NCBI RefSeq assembly: GCF_900115345.1
Contig: NZ_FOWC01000013.1
Coordinates: 124,001-188,000 of the forward strand
DNA length: 64,000 nucleotides
Direction: 5' to 3'
Source of the DNA: Amycolatopsis rubida
Lineage (GTDB): Bacteria > Actinomycetota > Actinomycetes > Mycobacteriales > Pseudonocardiaceae
Numbering within the stretch: position 1 is the stretch's first letter; each line of letters begins with the position of its first letter. Below are positions 16,917 to 24,365 of the stretch, in pieces. A program made the translations under genes and the position numbers. The notes beneath the pieces are model-generated. The model was not told where the DNA came from and searched no databases. It worked only from the letters and a program-made list of their open reading frames with translations.

Positions 16917-17186
16917 TCAGCCGTCGAATTCCCCGCGTCGCACGGCCTCGACGAAACTCGCCCACTCGCCCCGGTCGAAGACCAGGACGGGGGAGCTGCC
17001 GATCTTGCTGTCCCGCACCCCGACCAGCCCGTGCTCGGCCAGGTTGACCTCGACGCAGTTGCCGGAATTCGGCCCGCAGGCGGAGGGTTTCCGCCAGGCG
17101 TGGTCCGGGAAGCGCGCCGCCAGCCCGGCCGCCGGGGCGTGGGTCGGGTGCGCGTGCTGCTGCTCGTGCGGGTCGTAGGCGTCCAC
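16917..17186 (-). CDS. DUF397 domain protein
   Basis: An 89-residue small acidic protein with the DUF397 core: WRKPSACGPNSGNCVEVNLAE, then VGVRDSKIGSSPVLVFDRGEWASFVEAVRRGEFD. It is encoded just upstream of its usual partner, the XRE-DUF5753 regulator, on the same strand. AGGGG lies 8 nt before the ATG. Two GGAATATTCC palindromes 30 bp apart stand 36-76 bp upstream and are likely operators. Confidence 0.9.
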   Translation of the reverse strand: MDAYDPHEQQHAHPTHAPAAGLAARFPDHAWRKPSACGPNSGNCVEVNLAEHGLVGVRDSKIGSSPVLVFDRGEWASFVEAVRRGEFDG

Positions 17187-17222
17187 TGCAACCCCTCGTT
17201 TTCTCGGTTTCGGTCAGTGAAT

Positions 17223-17262
17223 GGAATATTCCGCGAAGTACGGAATGTGTCCGGAATATTCC
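17223..17262. promoter_or_regulatory. Two GGAATATTCC palindromes, 30 bp apart, upstream of DUF397
   Basis: The 10-bp perfect palindrome occurs at 17223-17232 and 17253-17262, with a GGAAT half-site at 17242-17246 between them. Spacing of 30 bp puts the sites close to the same face of the helix. The same palindrome appears once more at 18694-18703 upstream of the small membrane-protein gene. Confidence 0.6.
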
Positions 17263-17602
17263 TGAGGGTAGTGGGCTGGTGGATCATTCGCGCCGCGGGG
17301 CGGGGATTTCACCTGAATGGACACTTCTCGTGCATTCGGTGATGCTTTCGCACGTGCAATTTCGGATTGGTGATGTGGATTTCGTTGTTGAGGTGGGGCG
17401 GTGGTGCTTTTTTCGTGGTTTTTTGACGGGTGGAGGGGTTGGGGTGTCCTGCCGTCGAGAACACCTGTCGAGCGGTTGATCAGCTGAGCTGTTCGGCGCA
17501 GTCCCGTTTGCGCCGCTCCGTGAGGCGGCTGCCTGGGCGCGAAGGGCGGGCCCGCGGGATCGGGGTCATGGCTCGGGAGACTGGGCTCTGGGGCTTTCGG
17601 CT

Positions 17603-17647
17603 GAGGGTTGCGGATCCGGGTTGCGGCCGAGGGTTGCGGATCCGGGT
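17603..17647. repeat. Direct repeat of a 19-mer
   Basis: The 19-mer gagggttgcggatccgggt occurs at 17603-17621 and again at 17629-17647, 26 bp apart. It lies just before the pentanucleotide tract. Confidence 0.9.
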
Positions 17648-17664
17648 CGGCGGGCCGACTCTCT

Positions 17665-17743
17665 CCGAGCCGAGCCGAGCCGAGCCGAGCCGAGCCGAGC
17701 CGAGCCGAGCCGAGCCGAGCAGGTGAGCCGAGCCGAGCCGAGC
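17665..17743. repeat. CCGAG pentanucleotide microsatellite in two blocks
   Basis: Eleven uninterrupted CCGAG units (17665-17719) are followed by a short break (aggt) and three to four more units (17725-17743). The tract is outside any credible gene. Such tracts are prone to slippage, so copy number may vary between isolates or be affected by assembly. Confidence 0.95.
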
Positions 17744-18073
17744 AGGTGAGCCGGGAGGGGCCGTGGTCGAGCGGGGAGGGGCGGGCCCAGTCCCCGCGAG
17801 CCGCATGAGCTTGATCCGAGTCTGCGCCCGGCCGTGCGGGGTCGGGCGGGCCGGTTAGGCGAGGTTGTCCGCGCCGTGTCGGGGGATCGAGTCATGCCGG
17901 GCCGAGTCACGCCAAGCGGGGTCGGCCGAGAGCGTGGGGCGGGCCGCCGAGTCAGGCGAAGCCGCGTCGAGCAGGCGTGCCGTACTCGCGCAGGTCCGAT
18001 GGAGCAGCGCGCTCCGGCCTTCCCTCCCGCCGTCACCCGTCGCCAGCACTCGGCGCGGGAACGGCAACCTCGT

Positions 18074-18111
18074 CTCCCGGTGCCCGGCCCTGCCCGGCCG
18101 GGCACCGGGAG
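18074..18111 (-). terminator. Strong hairpin downstream of the small membrane-protein gene
   Basis: Perfect 16-bp arms (18074-18089 and 18096-18111) with a 6-nt loop. It lies 50 bp beyond the stop of the minus-strand gene at 18163, so it is the likely terminator of that transcript. Confidence 0.7.
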
Positions 18112-18162
18112 CGCAGAACGCGGGCGGCTGCGAGCCGCCGCCGGCGTCCGCTTCGAGGGTGG

Positions 18163-18591
18163 TCAGGCGTCCCGGTTCGCGGCGTGCCGCTTGCGCAGCA
18201 CGGCGCCGGTGACATTGACGAGGGCGACTCCGCTCGCGGTGGCCAGACCAGCCAGGACGCCGGCGGTCGCGAAGACGATCGCGGTCGCCCCGGCGAGCAG
18301 GATCAGCAGGAGCGCGATCAGCTGCCACGGCTGAGTCCCGCCGTCCGGCCGCTGCGCGGCCAGCTCGACCGACGTCCACGCGGTCTTCCACGACGGATAG
18401 GCCGGTCTGGTGCTCGGCCGCGGCGAGGGCGCGACCGGAGCCGGCGGGGGCATGCCCGGTTCGTGAAACGTCACTGTCACCCGGCCGGGGCGTTGACTCA
18501 CGGCGACGGCATACGGTCTGTCGTCGCCAATGTCCGGTTCTTCTGCCTGGCGGCACGCCTGGCCTGCATTTTCCGCGCCAGGAACGGTCAT
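18163..18591 (-). CDS. Small membrane protein of unknown function
   Basis: A 142-residue protein I do not recognise. The first 85 residues are soluble, with a short beta-like stretch (PGRVTVTFHEPGMPP) and a Pro-rich linker; two adjacent hydrophobic segments (about residues 90-107 and 108-133) end in a basic tail RKRHAANRD. The ATG at 18589-18591 follows AAAGGATGCGCA. It is monocistronic. A GGAATATTCC palindrome about 105 bp upstream links it to the DUF397 gene, which carries two such sites, suggesting shared control by the nearby XRE regulator (inference). Confidence 0.65.
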   Translation of the reverse strand: MTVPGAENAGQACRQAEEPDIGDDRPYAVAVSQRPGRVTVTFHEPGMPPPAPVAPSPRPSTRPAYPSWKTAWTSVELAAQRPDGGTQPWQLIALLLILLAGATAIVFATAGVLAGLATASGVALVNVTGAVLRKRHAANRDA

Positions 18592-18987
18592 TGCGCATCC
18601 TTTCTTGTCCGCCGGAAAAAGTGCCGGAACACAGTTCCCGGCCCGCCCCCGAGGGGAACTGGTCCCGGCGGCCGCGGCGGGCGTCCGGGGAATGGAATAT
18701 TCCACCCTTTTAATCCCTCCTGCCTGCGGCAACGCTATCTTTGCACGCCCGCTGCCGATAGCGCTAACCCGGTGCGGAAAATTCTTCGCCGAAGCCGTGC
18801 GCACTGGTGTTCCCGGAACGGGTGTTCACGATCTGCCGGACTATTCCAGGTGTTATCCATCCGTGCGTATTCGACCCGATCGGATGAATGTGTGCAGAGG
18901 TCCACTTTGGAGTTCCCCTCCTGACCAACCCGGCGAACGCGACGGCTGCGCTGCTACGGTGAGTGTCCGCCGCAGACGGGGGAGGGC
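18592..18987. other. Divergent intergenic region
   Basis: No gene is seen in these 396 bp. They hold the GGAATATTCC site (18694-18703) and presumably the two divergent promoters; CTACGGT at about 18954-18960 is a possible -10 for the gene at 18988. Confidence 0.4.
18694..18703. promoter_or_regulatory. GGAATATTCC palindrome upstream of the membrane-protein gene
   Basis: Extended to the 12-bp perfect palindrome TGGAATATTCCA, this is the third copy of the motif found twice upstream of DUF397. Confidence 0.5.
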
Positions 18988-19614
18988 ATGGACGTACGGA
19001 CGCTGGCTCGCGAGGAGCGCGCCGACTTCGCGGACTTCCTGGAGACGCTCACGCCGGAACAGTGGGACCAGCCGACGCTGTGCACCGGCTGGAACGTTCG
19101 CTCGGTCGTCGCCCACGTCGTGAGCTACGACGAACTGAGCGGACGCCAGCTGGCGCGACGGCTGGCCCGAGCGAGGCTCTCGCTGAGCCGGGCCAACGAA
19201 ACCGGCCTCGCCGAATATCGCGTGCGCGCGCCGGAGGAGCTGATCGGCGTCATGCGCCGGCACCCGCAGCCGGGCCGGATCCTGGGCAGGTTCGGCGGGA
19301 TGATCGGGTTTCTCGACGGCCTGATCCACCAACAGGACATCCGCCGCCCGCTCGGGCTGCCGAGGACGATCCCGGCGGTGCGGCTGCGCCGGGCGCTGGA
19401 GCTGTCGCTGCGCGCTCCGCCGATCGGGGTGTCGCGCCGGCTGACCGGTCTGCGTGCGGTCGCGACCGACCTGGACTGGGCGTCCGGGAACGGCGTCGAA
19501 GTCAGCGGCCCGGCGGAGGCCTTGCTGCTCGCATTGGCGGGCCGACGCGCGGCGGCGGACGATCTGACCGGCCCCGGCCTCGACGTGCTGATCAGTCGTA
19601 CCACCGTGCCGTGA
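18988..19614 (+). CDS. Maleylpyruvate isomerase/DinB-family mycothiol-dependent enzyme
   Basis: A 208-residue member of the DinB-like MDMPI superfamily. It starts with the typical ERADFADFLETLTPEQWDQPTLCTGWNVRSVVAHV, in which the CxGWxVRxVVAH signature includes the first His of the metal triad; IHQQDIRRPLG supplies the second His/Asp region. Such proteins use mycothiol or act as metal-dependent transferases. GGGGGAGG precedes the ATG. The true substrate is unknown. Confidence 0.85.
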   Translation: MDVRTLAREERADFADFLETLTPEQWDQPTLCTGWNVRSVVAHVVSYDELSGRQLARRLARARLSLSRANETGLAEYRVRAPEELIGVMRRHPQPGRILGRFGGMIGFLDGLIHQQDIRRPLGLPRTIPAVRLRRALELSLRAPPIGVSRRLTGLRAVATDLDWASGNGVEVSGPAEALLLALAGRRAAADDLTGPGLDVLISRTTVP

Positions 19615-19671
19615 CCCGGCTCGTTGCTGAGCAAGGCGCGTGTCGGGCCCGCATTGCATAACCATGAGGCC

Positions 19672-19710
19672 GGTGTGCTGATCAGCCGCACCGTTGTCGA
19701 CCCGGCCTGA
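19672..19710 (+). pseudogene. Second copy of the 3' end of the preceding gene
   Basis: The last codons of the gene at 18988 (VLISRTTVP-stop) recur about 90 bp downstream as GVLISRTVVDPA-stop. This looks like the tail of a tandem paralogue whose body has been deleted, or a 3'-end exchange. Confidence 0.4.
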
Positions 19711-20208
19711 CGCGGTGCAACGCCCGCTGCGCCGCGACCCGTGGCTGTGGTGACCGCACTGCGTGACTCGGACGCGGCGTGCCCGCCATCGTGGCGTGAT
19801 CGAGCCCGCGCTGGCGATTCGCGCCACTGTCGTGTGACAACCCTCGTGCGGGGTTGCGTATGCGCTCGGCGACAGCAGTCATTGCCGCGACCGCACTCCA
19901 GAAAGCGAGGTGATGTCCCCGCGGACGTCCGCCGCCTTCCCCCTCGCGGCACCCGTGGCTGCTGCCGCGCTTCGCATCGCTGAGGCAGCACGGGCACCGT
20001 AACGCTCGCGGCGGCGTCCGCCCTCCGGGGTGTCACCATCTGGTGACAGCTTACTCGGCGGTAACCCGTGCTCAGCCCCCGGCGCGCGGGGAAAGTGCTT
20101 GTGGCTACGGGAAAATCCCGGTTCTGATGATCACCCGGAACGGGGGCTTGCGTTACGCGGCGGCGACATCCGAAATGGGACTCCACGCACCACAAGGGGA
20201 GGAGCCCG
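19711..20208. other. Intergenic region with a TGTCACCA operator-like dyad
   Basis: No gene was recognised. TGTCACCA-TC-TGGTGACA, a perfect 18-bp dyad, lies at 20031-20048, 160 bp before the downstream operon. A weaker TGCTGCC/GGCAGCA inverted repeat lies near 19961-19990. Confidence 0.5.
20031..20048. promoter_or_regulatory. Perfect dyad TGTCACCA-N2-TGGTGACA
   Basis: Eight-base perfect arms around TC. Its position upstream of the three-gene Cys-protein operon suggests a regulator-binding site. The regulator is not identified. Confidence 0.5.
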
Positions 20209-20439
20209 GTGTTCAGATGGCAACAGGCGGAGGGGAAACGGCACGCGCTGGACGAGCCGTTCGCGCCGCGACCTGGGGAAACATTCACCGCGCTGTGCGG
20301 AGCCGAAGTCACGGTCGCGCGCAGTGACGTGCCGCAGCTCGGCGGCCATTGGTTCGATCCGACGTGCACTGACTGCGCGGACGAATGGCTCCGCCGGGAG
20401 GGACGGGCGCGCTCGAGCGATGGACGGTGCCTGGCGTGA
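20209..20439 (+). CDS. Small zinc-finger protein
   Basis: A 76-residue protein starting at GTG 20209, 5 nt after GGGGAGGAG. It contains TALCGAEVTVA and HWFDPTCTDCADEW, a Cys-x(n)-His...Cys-x2-Cys arrangement likely to hold one zinc ion. Related short proteins are common in Pseudonocardiaceae but have no known role. Its stop overlaps the next start in GTGA, so it begins a coupled operon of three genes. Confidence 0.75.
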   Translation: MFRWQQAEGKRHALDEPFAPRPGETFTALCGAEVTVARSDVPQLGGHWFDPTCTDCADEWLRREGRARSSDGRCLA

Positions 20440-20627
20440 ACAGTGCGGTGACGGCTGTGCGTGCACGGGTCGCGGCGGGGCCGGATTCGGCGCGCATGGC
20501 GCGAAAGGCAGTGCCGTCGGGATCGGCCGGAGCATCGAGCGCGGGGTCGACGCGCAGGGACGCCGGCGTCCGGCGCGTGGTCGGTGCAGCACGGGGCCGC
20601 CGGGCGCGGACCGGGAACAGCGCATGA
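20436..20627 (+). CDS. Small basic Ala/Arg-rich protein, unknown
   Basis: A 63-residue frame starting at GTG 20436 (GTGA overlap with the gene before) and ending in the ATGA overlap with the gene after. The product is Ala/Arg/Gly/Ser-rich, basic and apparently disordered, with no known domain. The double four-base overlap is the main argument that it is translated; it could also be just a bridge between the two flanking genes. Confidence 0.45.
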   Translation: MNSAVTAVRARVAAGPDSARMARKAVPSGSAGASSAGSTRRDAGVRRVVGAARGRRARTGNSA

Positions 20628-21097
20628 CCGGCCGCTGGAGCAGGCTGCCCGAACAGCGCACGTCGGCAGTCGGGCTCACCGGCCCAGAGCTGGTTGCCTG
20701 GATTCGAGACCTGCAAGCCACCCTGGCACTGGATCTCGCGTTCCTGACTCGTGCGCTCGACGAACGATGCCCGCGGCCGGACGCGGTGCGGGATCTCGGC
20801 GAGCGTCTCCTCGACCTCGGCCGGGCGTTGGTCCGGCGGGCCGATCACCTGAACGAGGTCGTCCTGGCAAGCCTGCCCGCGCACGGCTGGCTGCCGCAGG
20901 CGGGCGCGCCGGAGAACGCGGCGCGGCTCGCGCATCAAGTCGGGCGCCGTCCGCTGCGCTGCGGGCCGGTGTATCTCGGATTGTGCGGAGCCGCGTGTTA
21001 TCCGGCGTTCGGGCAGGATCCGCACAATCACACGAAACGGTATCCGCGCTGCGCGGATTGCCAGAGCAAGGGCGGTGTGGCAATGCTCCGCGACTGA
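20624..21097 (+). CDS. Cys-rich protein with C-terminal zinc-finger-like motif
   Basis: A 157-residue protein starting in ATGA. The N-terminal two-thirds is helical (LVAWIRDLQATLALDLAFLTRALDE, then DLGRALVRRADHLNEVVLASL). The C-terminus carries CGPVYLGLCGAACYPAFG and HTKRYPRCADCQS, with C-x5-C-x3-C-x17-C-x2-C spacing suited to zinc. The C-terminal part resembles the finger of the first gene of the operon (TCTDCADEW). The function is unknown. Confidence 0.65.
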   Translation: MTGRWSRLPEQRTSAVGLTGPELVAWIRDLQATLALDLAFLTRALDERCPRPDAVRDLGERLLDLGRALVRRADHLNEVVLASLPAHGWLPQAGAPENAARLAHQVGRRPLRCGPVYLGLCGAACYPAFGQDPHNHTKRYPRCADCQSKGGVAMLRD

Positions 21098-21260
21098 AGG
21101 AAGCCGCGCGGTGAGGCGCCGGAGCGGGGCACTGACCCACCGCGTGCGCGAACCGAAACACCCGTCCCACGGCCAAGTCGCAGTGACGCAAACCGGATCA
21201 CCTGTTCGAAAACCGGCTAGCAACCCAGCACCCGCGGGCCTTTTCCGGTTTCCTGTACCG

Positions 21261-21746
21261 ATGAGCGAGGAGACCTCCACCCGTTCCACCGAGCGGCTGT
21301 TCAAGATCGCGATCACGCTGAAGGGTCTCGACGGAGCCCTTCAGCTGATCGGGGCGCTGATCCTGGCGTTCATCCCCGCGACGGTCGTCACCGGGTTCGT
21401 CAACGCGGTCATCACCCGCGACCTGCTTGGCGACCCCTCCGGCACGCTTGCGCGGCATCTGGAAACCGCTGCCGAGCATTTCGCCGGAGGGGGCACCAAG
21501 ACGTTCGCCGTCGTGTACCTGCTGGCGCACGGGTTGCTCAAGCTCGGCCTCGTGTGGGCGCTCGCGCGCAAGTGGGTCCGCGCGTATCCGGTCGCGATGG
21601 TCGTGCTCGCGGCGTTCGTCGTGTACGAGATCTACCGCGCCTGCGAAACGCACTCCATCGCGCTGCCGTTCTTCGCGGCGCTCGACGCGGTGATCATCGT
21701 GCTCGTCTACCGCGAGTACCGAAACCTCAAACGCGAGCGCGCCTAG
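21261..21746 (+). CDS. DUF2127 family membrane protein
   Basis: A 161-residue integral membrane protein with four hydrophobic segments (about residues 24-46, 74-98, 104-123, 130-148). The opening RLFKIAITLKGLDGALQLIGALIL and the AHGLLKLGLVWALARK block are typical of DUF2127. No ribosome site is obvious before the ATG. The stop is shared as CTAG with the convergent phosphatase gene. Role unknown. Confidence 0.82.
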   Translation: MSEETSTRSTERLFKIAITLKGLDGALQLIGALILAFIPATVVTGFVNAVITRDLLGDPSGTLARHLETAAEHFAGGGTKTFAVVYLLAHGLLKLGLVWALARKWVRAYPVAMVVLAAFVVYEIYRACETHSIALPFFAALDAVIIVLVYREYRNLKRERA

Positions 21747-22444
21747 GCGGCCGTCGGAAACCTCTCGGTGACCAGCGCGGCCACGTCCGGAGCTTCCACG
21801 AACAGCGCCGTCGCGTTGTCGCGGCCGCCCAGGGCGATGGCGGTGGCGACCAGAGCTGAGGCGCCGCGGGCTGGGTCGGCGAGGATTTCGTCGATCGTGG
21901 CGGGCGTCAGGACCTTGTGCACGCCGTCGCTGGTGAGCAGGAGGCCGCCGCTCGGGGTTTCCGTCGTGCCGATCTCCTCGGGCCTCGCCGTGCGGACGCT
22001 CGTGGTGACCAGGTGCTCCATTCGCGGCGAGTACGGCTGGTGCCGCGAGCGGAAGTACTCCGCCATCGTGTGGTCCCGCGTCAGTTTGTGGATCATCGAC
22101 CCGTCCCACGAGTACGCTCGCGCGTCGCCGACCCAGGCGATCCGGTATCCGCCGGCGAAGGGCATGGCCACCACGAGGACTGCGTCTCCGGTGCCGCCCA
22201 ACCGGTGAACTGCTTGCTGGGCAGCCAAAATCGCCCGGACCGGACCGGATTCGACGGGAGTGCGTGCGGCGGCCGCGGCTGCGACCTGTGCGGCTCGCCC
22301 GGCGCCGGGGTCGTCCCCGACGCCGTCGGCGAGCGCGAAGGTGATTCCGCGTGCCCCGGCGGCCGCGTAGGCGCTCACCGCGTCCGCGTTGCGTTCGCGC
22401 GGTCCCTGCTCGCTCGCGGTGTGCCAGCGTGGGTATGCGGCCAT
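21743..22444 (-). CDS. PP2C-family protein phosphatase
   Basis: A 233-residue short PP2C (PPM) phosphatase. Metal-binding motifs are ALADGVGDD (about residues 37-45), AWVGDARAY, LTSDGVHK and GRDNATAL. It would remove phosphate from Ser/Thr and could oppose a PknB-type kinase such as the one at 204-1475, though they are not linked. GGGAGG precedes the ATG at 22442-22444. It follows the glycosyltransferase operon on the same strand by 88 bp. Confidence 0.88.
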   Translation of the reverse strand: MAAYPRWHTASEQGPRERNADAVSAYAAAGARGITFALADGVGDDPGAGRAAQVAAAAAARTPVESGPVRAILAAQQAVHRLGGTGDAVLVVAMPFAGGYRIAWVGDARAYSWDGSMIHKLTRDHTMAEYFRSRHQPYSPRMEHLVTTSVRTARPEEIGTTETPSGGLLLTSDGVHKVLTPATIDEILADPARGASALVATAIALGGRDNATALFVEAPDVAALVTERFPTAA

Positions 22445-22532
22445 CGTGACCTCCCGGACGTTCGCGGCGGATGACTCTCCGTGCTTTCCAGAATGCGCCT
22501 CCTTCCTGGGAGGAGGCTGAGGATTTCCGGAC

Positions 22533-24365
22533 TTACCGGGTGAGCTGGTAAACAGTTTCGCCACCGACCGTGGTCGCGGTGAAGTTCGCGGCCACCCACT
22601 CGGAGATGTCGTTCGACCCGCCGCCGGGACCGCCGCCCCGGCCGCCGTCCACGTAGTACGCCACTTCGCCCGCCGCGACGTACTGTTGGAACTGCTCCAG
22701 CGTCGGGGCCGGATCGCTGCCGTCCCAGCCGCCGATGCCGATCACCGGCTTGCCGCTCGCCAGCTCCAGGCTCGCCGCCGACTGCGATCCGGTCGTCGCG
22801 GCGGCCCACTTCGTCGTCGTGCCGCCCAAAAGCTGCCCGACAGAGCCGCTGGTCTCGTCCATTCCGCCGCCGAAACCGCCCATGCCGTTGCTACGCGGAC
22901 CCGAAGTCGGGATAGAACCGCTGTGCGGCACGGAAACCGTCTCGACGGCGTACCCGGCGGTACCGATCCCGAGCGTCAGGACGACCGCCGCCGCCAAGCC
23001 GATCACGACGGTGCGCACTCGCGGCACCCCGACCGCCACCAGGGTGCTCACGAGCAACCCCAGCACCACGATCACCCAGCGCAGCGCGGGAAACCAGTCC
23101 GGCGTCCGGTCGAGCAGGATGAAGTCCCACACCGCGGTCGCCGCGATCATCCCGCCCAGCACCGTCCGCGGCGCGGTGTGCGCCCGGCCGCGCCACAGCG
23201 CGTGCCCGGAAATCGCGACCAGCGCGGCGATCGCGGGCGCGAGCTGCACCGCGTAGTACGGGTGCACGGTGCCGCCCATGAAGCTGAACACCAACCCGGT
23301 CACGAGCAGCCACCCGCCCCAGACCAGCAGCGACGCCCGGGTCCGGTCGGTGCGTGCGGCCCGCCGGGTGAACCACAACCCGGCCGCCAGGCCGGTCAGC
23401 GCGGCCGGCAGCAGCCACGAGACCTCGGTGCCGAAGCTCGCGCCGAACATCCGCCCGAGACCGGAGCTGCCGCCGAACGCGGTGTTCCCGCCGCCCATCC
23501 CGCCTCCGGCGCCACCGCCGAAGCCGTTGCCCTGCCCGCCGAAGATCCGCCCGAGCCCGTTGTACCCGAGCGCCAGCTCCAGCAGGCTGTTCCCGGTCGA
23601 CCCGCCGATGTAGGGCCGCGAAGCCGAAGGCCAGATCTCCACCAGCGCCACGAACCAGCCAGCCGACACGATCACCGCGACCCCGGCGTAAACCAAGTGC
23701 AGCAACCGTTTCCCGAGCCCGGCCGGCGCGGCGATGAGGTACGCCAGCGCGAACGCGGGGAGCACGAGGAACGCCTGCATCATCTTCGTCAGGAAACCGA
23801 AACCGATTGCCACGCCGGCGAACACAAGCCACCGAGGGCTGGCCTTCTCGACCGCCCGCACCGTGCAGTACGCGCCGGCGATCAGGAGCAGCGTGAGCAA
23901 TGCGTCCGGGTTGTTGAACCGGAACATCAGCGCGGCGACCGGCGTCAGCGCGAGCATCGCACCGGCCAGCAACCCGGGCAGCGGCCCGGAAACCCGGCGA
24001 ACTGTCAGGTACAGCAACCCGACCGAGCCGACGCCCATCAACGCCTGCGGGGCGAGCACGGTGAAGCTGGAGAACCCGAAGACCCGCGCGAAAGCCGTCC
24101 CCGCCCACAGCGCGGCAGGCGGTTTGTCGACAGTGATCACGTTTCCGGCGTCCAGCGAGCCGAACAGCCACGCCTTCAAGCTCTGTGTGCCCGATTGCAC
24201 GGCCGCGGCGTAGAACGAGTTGCCGAACCCGGAAGCGGTCAGGTCCCAGAAGTACAGGACTGCGGTGAACGCCAGGAGGCCGGACACCGACGGACGGATC
24301 CAGCGAGGCTTCGCGCGATCCGGCGCGTCCGGGGCGGCGGGCCGGGCGGACAGGACAGCGCTCAA
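22533..24365 (-). CDS. GT39/ArnT-like membrane glycosyltransferase (second copy)
   Basis: A 610-residue polytopic glycosyltransferase of the PMT/ArnT family that would transfer a sugar from a polyprenyl-phosphate donor to a cell-envelope acceptor. The first external loop has VITVDKPPAALW with the catalytic-type Asp, followed by RFNNPDALL and MGGTVHPYY. A Gly-rich extracytoplasmic loop (FGGGAGGGMGGG) and a soluble C-terminal domain end the protein. I infer a TTG start at 24363-24365, overlapping the stop of the GT2 gene in TTGA with GAGGAG upstream. It is a diverged paralogue of the gene at 25698. Confidence 0.87.
   Translation of the reverse strand: MSAVLSARPAAPDAPDRAKPRWIRPSVSGLLAFTAVLYFWDLTASGFGNSFYAAAVQSGTQSLKAWLFGSLDAGNVITVDKPPAALWAGTAFARVFGFSSFTVLAPQALMGVGSVGLLYLTVRRVSGPLPGLLAGAMLALTPVAALMFRFNNPDALLTLLLIAGAYCTVRAVEKASPRWLVFAGVAIGFGFLTKMMQAFLVLPAFALAYLIAAPAGLGKRLLHLVYAGVAVIVSAGWFVALVEIWPSASRPYIGGSTGNSLLELALGYNGLGRIFGGQGNGFGGGAGGGMGGGNTAFGGSSGLGRMFGASFGTEVSWLLPAALTGLAAGLWFTRRAARTDRTRASLLVWGGWLLVTGLVFSFMGGTVHPYYAVQLAPAIAALVAISGHALWRGRAHTAPRTVLGGMIAATAVWDFILLDRTPDWFPALRWVIVVLGLLVSTLVAVGVPRVRTVVIGLAAAVVLTLGIGTAGYAVETVSVPHSGSIPTSGPRSNGMGGFGGGMDETSGSVGQLLGGTTTKWAAATTGSQSAASLELASGKPVIGIGGWDGSDPAPTLEQFQQYVAAGEVAYYVDGGRGGGPGGGSNDISEWVAANFTATTVGGETVYQLTR

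Larger units (their letters stand above)
17263..18162. other. About 900 bp without a convincing gene, rich in simple repeats
   Basis: Several frames are open here but none shows a plausible start, ribosome site or conserved motif, and the codon-position pattern is poor. The stretch contains a duplicated 19-mer (17603, 17629), the CCGAG tract (17665-17743), T-runs near 17408-17420 in a locally AT-richer patch, and a strong hairpin at 18074-18111. Confidence 0.5.

Noticed and set aside
17430-17806. Frames on both strands through the CCGAG tract giving Ser-Arg-Ala-Glu-Pro repeats
   Set aside because: The repeat is open in several frames simply because the unit lacks stops; no start, ribosome site or conserved domain supports translation.
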